64,000 nucleotides of DNA from Nonomuraea aurantiaca (GTDB lineage: Bacteria; Actinomycetota; Actinomycetes; Streptosporangiales; Streptosporangiaceae): positions 1-64,000 of the forward strand of contig NZ_JAIWNB010000027.1 in the NCBI RefSeq assembly GCF_020215705.1. The letters run 5' to 3'. Under the pieces are notes generated by a model. It worked only from the letters and a program-made list of their open reading frames with translations, had not been told where the DNA came from and made no database searches. Shown here piece after piece: positions 60,763 through 64,000 of the stretch. Each line of letters opens with the position of its first letter. Within the stretch, counting starts at the first letter, position 1. A program made the position numbers and the translations under genes.

Positions 60763-63700
60763 GTCGGCGGGGCGCCTGATCCACCGCGGCCGGTGGACGC
60801 TGCTGGTCCTGAGCCTGGTGGCGGCCGTCCTGGTCGCGCCCTTCGGGCTGCAGCTGTTCGGCCGGATGGCCGACGGCGGCTTCGCCGACCCGGCCGCCGA
60901 CTCGACCACCGCCGCCCGCTGGAACGACGCCTGGTACAGCGGCAACGCGCCCGACGTGGTCGTCCTCTACCGGCACCCGCAGGTCAAGGTGCGCGACGCG
61001 CGCTTCAAGAAGGCCGTACACGACTCCCTGCGCGCCCTGCCCGCCCAGTACGTCCGCAAGCTGGCCACCTACTGGACCACCGGCGCCAAGGAGCTGATGT
61101 CCACCGATGAACACGCCACCTACGCCCTGATCACCCTGAAGGGCGCCAAGCAGGCGGCATACGCCGCGATCAAGGACCGGCTGCCCGTCGCGAACCTCCA
61201 GGTCCAGGTGGGCGGCTCGGTGCCGCTCCTGAAGGAGCTGAACGATCAGACGGCCGCCGACCTGGCGCGCGCCGAGGCGATCTCGATGCCGGTGCTGCTG
61301 GTGCTGCTCGTGGTGGTGTTCGGCAGCGTGGTGGCCGCCGGGCTCCCGCTGCTCGTCGGGCTCTTCGCGGTGCTCGGCGCGCTCGTGCTGCTCAGGCTGC
61401 TCACCGAGGTGACCGAGGTCTCGGTCTTCTCGCTGAACGTGGTCACCATGCTCGGTCTCGGGCTGGCCGTCGACTACTCGCTCTTCGTGCTGAACGCCTT
61501 CCGCGAGCAGATCAGGATCGGCGCCCCGACCCGGGAGGCCGTGGTGCACACCATGGCGACCGCCGGGCGTACCGTCGCGTTCTCCGGTTTGACGGTGGCG
61601 ACCTCGCTGCTGGGGCTGCTGCTGTTCCCGCAGATGTTCCTGCGCTCGATCGGGCTGGGCGCGGCGGCCGTGGTGCTGGTGGCCATGGCCGCGGCCCTGG
61701 TCGTCCTGCCCGCCGCGCTGTCCATCCTCGGCCCCCGCGTGGACGCCATCCGCATCACCCCCGACTTCGGCTCGGCCCGCGTGGGTTCCGGCCTGTGGCA
61801 CGCGATCGCCTCCAGCGTCATGAAGCGGCCGGTGCTCTACCTGATCGCGGTCACCTCCGTACTGCTCGCGCTGGCCGGGCCCTTCGCCCACGCACGGTTC
61901 GGCAACGTCGACCACCGCGTCCTGCCCGCCGCCGCCGAGAGCCGCCGCGTCGCCGAGACCGTCGACCGCGACTTCGCCAGGAACTCGATGGCCACGATCG
62001 ACGTCCACGCCCTCATCGAACGCTCCTTCACCACCCGACCCGCCGCCGTCGGTCCCCTCGGCCAGGGCTACACCCCCATCAGCGCCGTCACCGCGATCGA
62101 CCCCACCGACGCCAAGCCCCTCGCCGACCGCCTGCGCAAGCTGCCCGGGGTCACGGGCGTCGACCTGGCCGGCCTCTCCCAGCCCAACGGTGCGGTACGG
62201 CTGGCGGTCCGCTACTCCTACGACCCCATGTCGGCCCAGGCCCAGAACCTGGTGACCTTGATCAGATCCATGACCCCGGAGCCGAACATCCGGCGGATCG
62301 TCGTGGGCGGCCCGACGGCGGCCCAGATGGACCTCCTGTCGAGCCTGCTGTCCAGGCTGCCGTGGATGGCGCTGGTGGTGGGCGGGGTGACGTTCCTGCT
62401 CCTGTTCGCCGCCTTCGGCTCCGTGGTGCTGCCGCTCAAGGCCCTGCTCATGAACGTCCTGTCGATCGGGGCCTCGTTCGGCGTGATCGTCTGGGCCTTC
62501 CAGGACGGCCACCTGGCGCCTTGGCTGCACTTCACGTCCACGGGGACCATCGAGGCCACGGTGACGGTACTGATCCTCGCGGTGGTGTTCGGGCTGTCGA
62601 TGGACTACGAGCTGTTCCTGCTGTCGCGCGTGCGGGCGGAGTGGCTGCGTACGGGGGACAACACGGCCGCGGTGGCGACGGGTCTGCAGCGGACCGGCGG
62701 CGTCATCACCAGTGCGGCGCTGTTGCTGCTGGTGGTGATCGGGGCCTTCTCGACGGCCGGGATCACGATCGTGAAGCTGCTCGGGGTGGGCATGTTCGTG
62801 GCGATCGTGGTGGACGCGACGCTGGTGCGGGCATTGCTGGTGCCGGCGACGATGCGGCTGTTGGGCGGAGCCAACTGGTGGCTGCCGGGGGTGCTACGGG
62901 GGGTCCATCGACGGCTCGAGTTCCGCGAGGGGCCACCGCCTGCGGAGGGGCGGCATTCGGGGCGGTCGTTGGCTGAGCGGCCACTTGTCGAACGGTCGCT
63001 TGCTGAACGGTCGTCCGCTGAGCAGCGGGCTGCTGAGCGGCCGCGTCCCGGTTCCGGGGAAGTGATTTCGCCGCCGGCACGGTCTTCACCGCCGTCATCC
63101 CAAGGCGCCGCGTCGGCGAGTACGGACGTCGGCGGGGCTCGGCGCCCCGAGACGGCGAGCGGCCCGCGTCCCGGGCGGGTGATCAAGCCCAATCCGGACG
63201 GCCCCGGCTGGTGCTGGGCGGAGGACGGCCCTGGTGCGGCGGCGGTGACCGTCAACGGCCGTCCGGTGATCTTCGGCGTGGACACCGACCCCATGCCGGT
63301 ATCCGCCGAACACGACCCCCCTGCCGCACCCCCCACCCCGGGCTCTGCCGCCCTCGCCACACCGCGTCCTGCCGCACCCCCCACCCCGCCCCCCGCCGCG
63401 CTCCCCACGTCGCGTCCTGCCGCGCTCCCCACGCCGCGCCCCGCCGCGCCCCTCGTCAGGAAGCGTCCCTACAGCACTGCCGAGCCCGCGGGCTCCAAAC
63501 GACCACCGGTCACCGCCCGTCCGACCACCAATAGCCCGACCGGCGCCGATGCCGGCACCGATCTGGATGCCCTGCCTGGACCCAATGCCCCCGCAGGCTC
63601 CGATGGCCCGGCAGGTCCTGGCATGGCGTCCGGTTCCGGCACCGCGTCCGTTCCCGACGATCCGGGCGCCCCTGGTTCCGGGCGTGCTGCTGGTACGCGG

Positions 63701-63796
63701 CGGCCAACCTGGGAGAAGGTCACCGCCGGTCGTACCAGGGTCGTCAGGGCGAACCCCGACGGCCCCGGCTGGACCTGGGCGGAGGTGGACATGTGA
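60755..63796 (+). CDS. MmpL/RND-type lipid transporter with long low-complexity tail
   Basis: 1013 residues from TTG 60755, with GGAGGG seven bases upstream and an eight-base overlap with the FAAL stop. Twelve membrane helices are arranged as two RND halves; the MmpL signature VVTMLGLGLAVDYSLFVLNA and the second LILAVVFGLSMDYELFLLSR hold the proton-relay Asp-Tyr pairs. From about residue 720 a cytoplasmic extension of about 290 residues begins, with AER/VER repeats, PAAPPTP repeats, and two copies of NPDGPGWxWAE (813-823 and 1000-1010), the second at the extreme C-terminus. Lipid export coupled to FAAL is the likely role. Confidence 0.93.
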   Translation: MFESAGRLIHRGRWTLLVLSLVAAVLVAPFGLQLFGRMADGGFADPAADSTTAARWNDAWYSGNAPDVVVLYRHPQVKVRDARFKKAVHDSLRALPAQYVRKLATYWTTGAKELMSTDEHATYALITLKGAKQAAYAAIKDRLPVANLQVQVGGSVPLLKELNDQTAADLARAEAISMPVLLVLLVVVFGSVVAAGLPLLVGLFAVLGALVLLRLLTEVTEVSVFSLNVVTMLGLGLAVDYSLFVLNAFREQIRIGAPTREAVVHTMATAGRTVAFSGLTVATSLLGLLLFPQMFLRSIGLGAAAVVLVAMAAALVVLPAALSILGPRVDAIRITPDFGSARVGSGLWHAIASSVMKRPVLYLIAVTSVLLALAGPFAHARFGNVDHRVLPAAAESRRVAETVDRDFARNSMATIDVHALIERSFTTRPAAVGPLGQGYTPISAVTAIDPTDAKPLADRLRKLPGVTGVDLAGLSQPNGAVRLAVRYSYDPMSAQAQNLVTLIRSMTPEPNIRRIVVGGPTAAQMDLLSSLLSRLPWMALVVGGVTFLLLFAAFGSVVLPLKALLMNVLSIGASFGVIVWAFQDGHLAPWLHFTSTGTIEATVTVLILAVVFGLSMDYELFLLSRVRAEWLRTGDNTAAVATGLQRTGGVITSAALLLLVVIGAFSTAGITIVKLLGVGMFVAIVVDATLVRALLVPATMRLLGGANWWLPGVLRGVHRRLEFREGPPPAEGRHSGRSLAERPLVERSLAERSSAEQRAAERPRPGSGEVISPPARSSPPSSQGAASASTDVGGARRPETASGPRPGRVIKPNPDGPGWCWAEDGPGAAAVTVNGRPVIFGVDTDPMPVSAEHDPPAAPPTPGSAALATPRPAAPPTPPPAALPTSRPAALPTPRPAAPLVRKRPYSTAEPAGSKRPPVTARPTTNSPTGADAGTDLDALPGPNAPAGSDGPAGPGMASGSGTASVPDDPGAPGSGRAAGTRRPTWEKVTAGRTRVVRANPDGPGWTWAEVDM

Positions 63797-64000
63797 CCTT
63801 GGCCGTCGCCCCTGTCCAGCCCACCACCCGATCCTGGCCGCTCCTGACGGTTGTCGGCCTGGCCGGGTTCGTGACGACGCTGGACAACACCGTGGTCACC
63901 GTCGCCCTGCCCAGCATCCAGCGCGATCTCCACACCCGCCTGAGCGCGCTCGAATGGGTCGCCACCGGATACATCCTGACGTTCGCCGGCCTCATGATCG
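63793..64000 (+). CDS. DHA2-type MFS transporter, N-terminal part (runs off the window)
   Basis: 69 codons from GTG 63793, which overlaps the MmpL stop (GTGA). The visible start is a DHA2/EmrB-type first helix: LTVVGLAGFVTTLDNTVVTV and ALPSIQRDLHTRLSALEWVA, TGYILTFAGLMI, the classical D1 motif LDxTVVNVALP with a variant Asn/Thr. Coupled to FAAL and MmpL, it may export the same product. The rest lies beyond the window. Confidence 0.9.
   Translation, partial: MTLAVAPVQPTTRSWPLLTVVGLAGFVTTLDNTVVTVALPSIQRDLHTRLSALEWVATGYILTFAGLMI

Noticed and set aside
60473-62530. 685-codon minus-strand frame opposite FAAL and MmpL
   Set aside because: Shadow; opposite strand carries intact RND motifs.

Overview
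The window is 64 kb of very GC-rich DNA with strong G/C bias at third codon positions, many GTG/TTG starts, GTGA and ATGA stop/start overlaps, lipoprotein signals and actinobacterial gene families (HelD, DUF3027, DUF2530, SigE-type ECF factor, DynA/DynB-like GTPases, MmpL). It looks like the chromosome of a filamentous actinomycete, most likely of the Streptosporangiales (Nonomuraea-like). The genus is inference from gene style, not a search result. I see no tRNA, rRNA, CRISPR array or prophage. No stretch without a gene exceeds about 285 bases.

Layout. 1-3.8 kb: 3' end of groL with its terminator, then GNAT, PEBP and HelD on the minus strand. 4-16.5 kb: a conserved actinobacterial core block with an XPB-type helicase, a DUF4190 protein, an ECF sigma factor with its membrane partner, an AMP-forming ligase, a large helicase-associated/WYL-like protein, a HAD phosphatase, a cold-shock protein and an MFS protein with basic N-terminal repeats. 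16.5-26.6 kb: DUF3027, a 1015-residue sacsin-like ATPase, a secreted TAP-like hydrolase, DUF2530, a purine permease, MarR plus MFS exporter, and an RNA cyclic phosphodiesterase. 26.6-31.9 kb: an aldo/keto reductase under a perfect 18-bp palindrome, diverging from a deleted and frameshifted MATE exporter, then small enzymes and conserved unknowns.

31.9-40.4 kb: a continuous plus-strand run of epimerase, L-2-hydroxyglutarate oxidase, response regulator, histidine kinase, a second paralogous response regulator and two dynamin-like GTPases, mostly translationally coupled. 40.4-44.8 kb: threonine catabolism (tdh-kbl) followed by LysR and MFS genes on the minus strand. 44.8-50.4 kb: a plastic region with an orphan TnpB next to stem-loop DNA, a Gfo/Idh oxidoreductase, a sigma-factor relic, an SDR/XRE pair and a HicA-like/DNA-binding gene pair preceded by an almost perfect 33-bp palindrome.

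50.4-58.9 kb: SPFH/NfeD membrane pair, an L,D-transpeptidase lipoprotein, a homogentisate pathway operon (iclR-hmgA-unknown-fahA), a secreted Ig-like protein and an MFS exporter. 59.1-64 kb: an operon of fatty-acyl-AMP ligase, an MmpL transporter with an unusual 290-residue tail carrying two copies of NPDGPGWxWAE, and a DHA2-type MFS exporter cut by the window edge. This looks like a lipid activation and export system.

The most promising leads are the 33-bp palindrome with the HicA-like pair, and the MmpL tail in the FAAL-MmpL-MFS operon. Functions are recognised from sequence motifs and remembered families. Start codons were chosen by Shine-Dalgarno spacing and family length.
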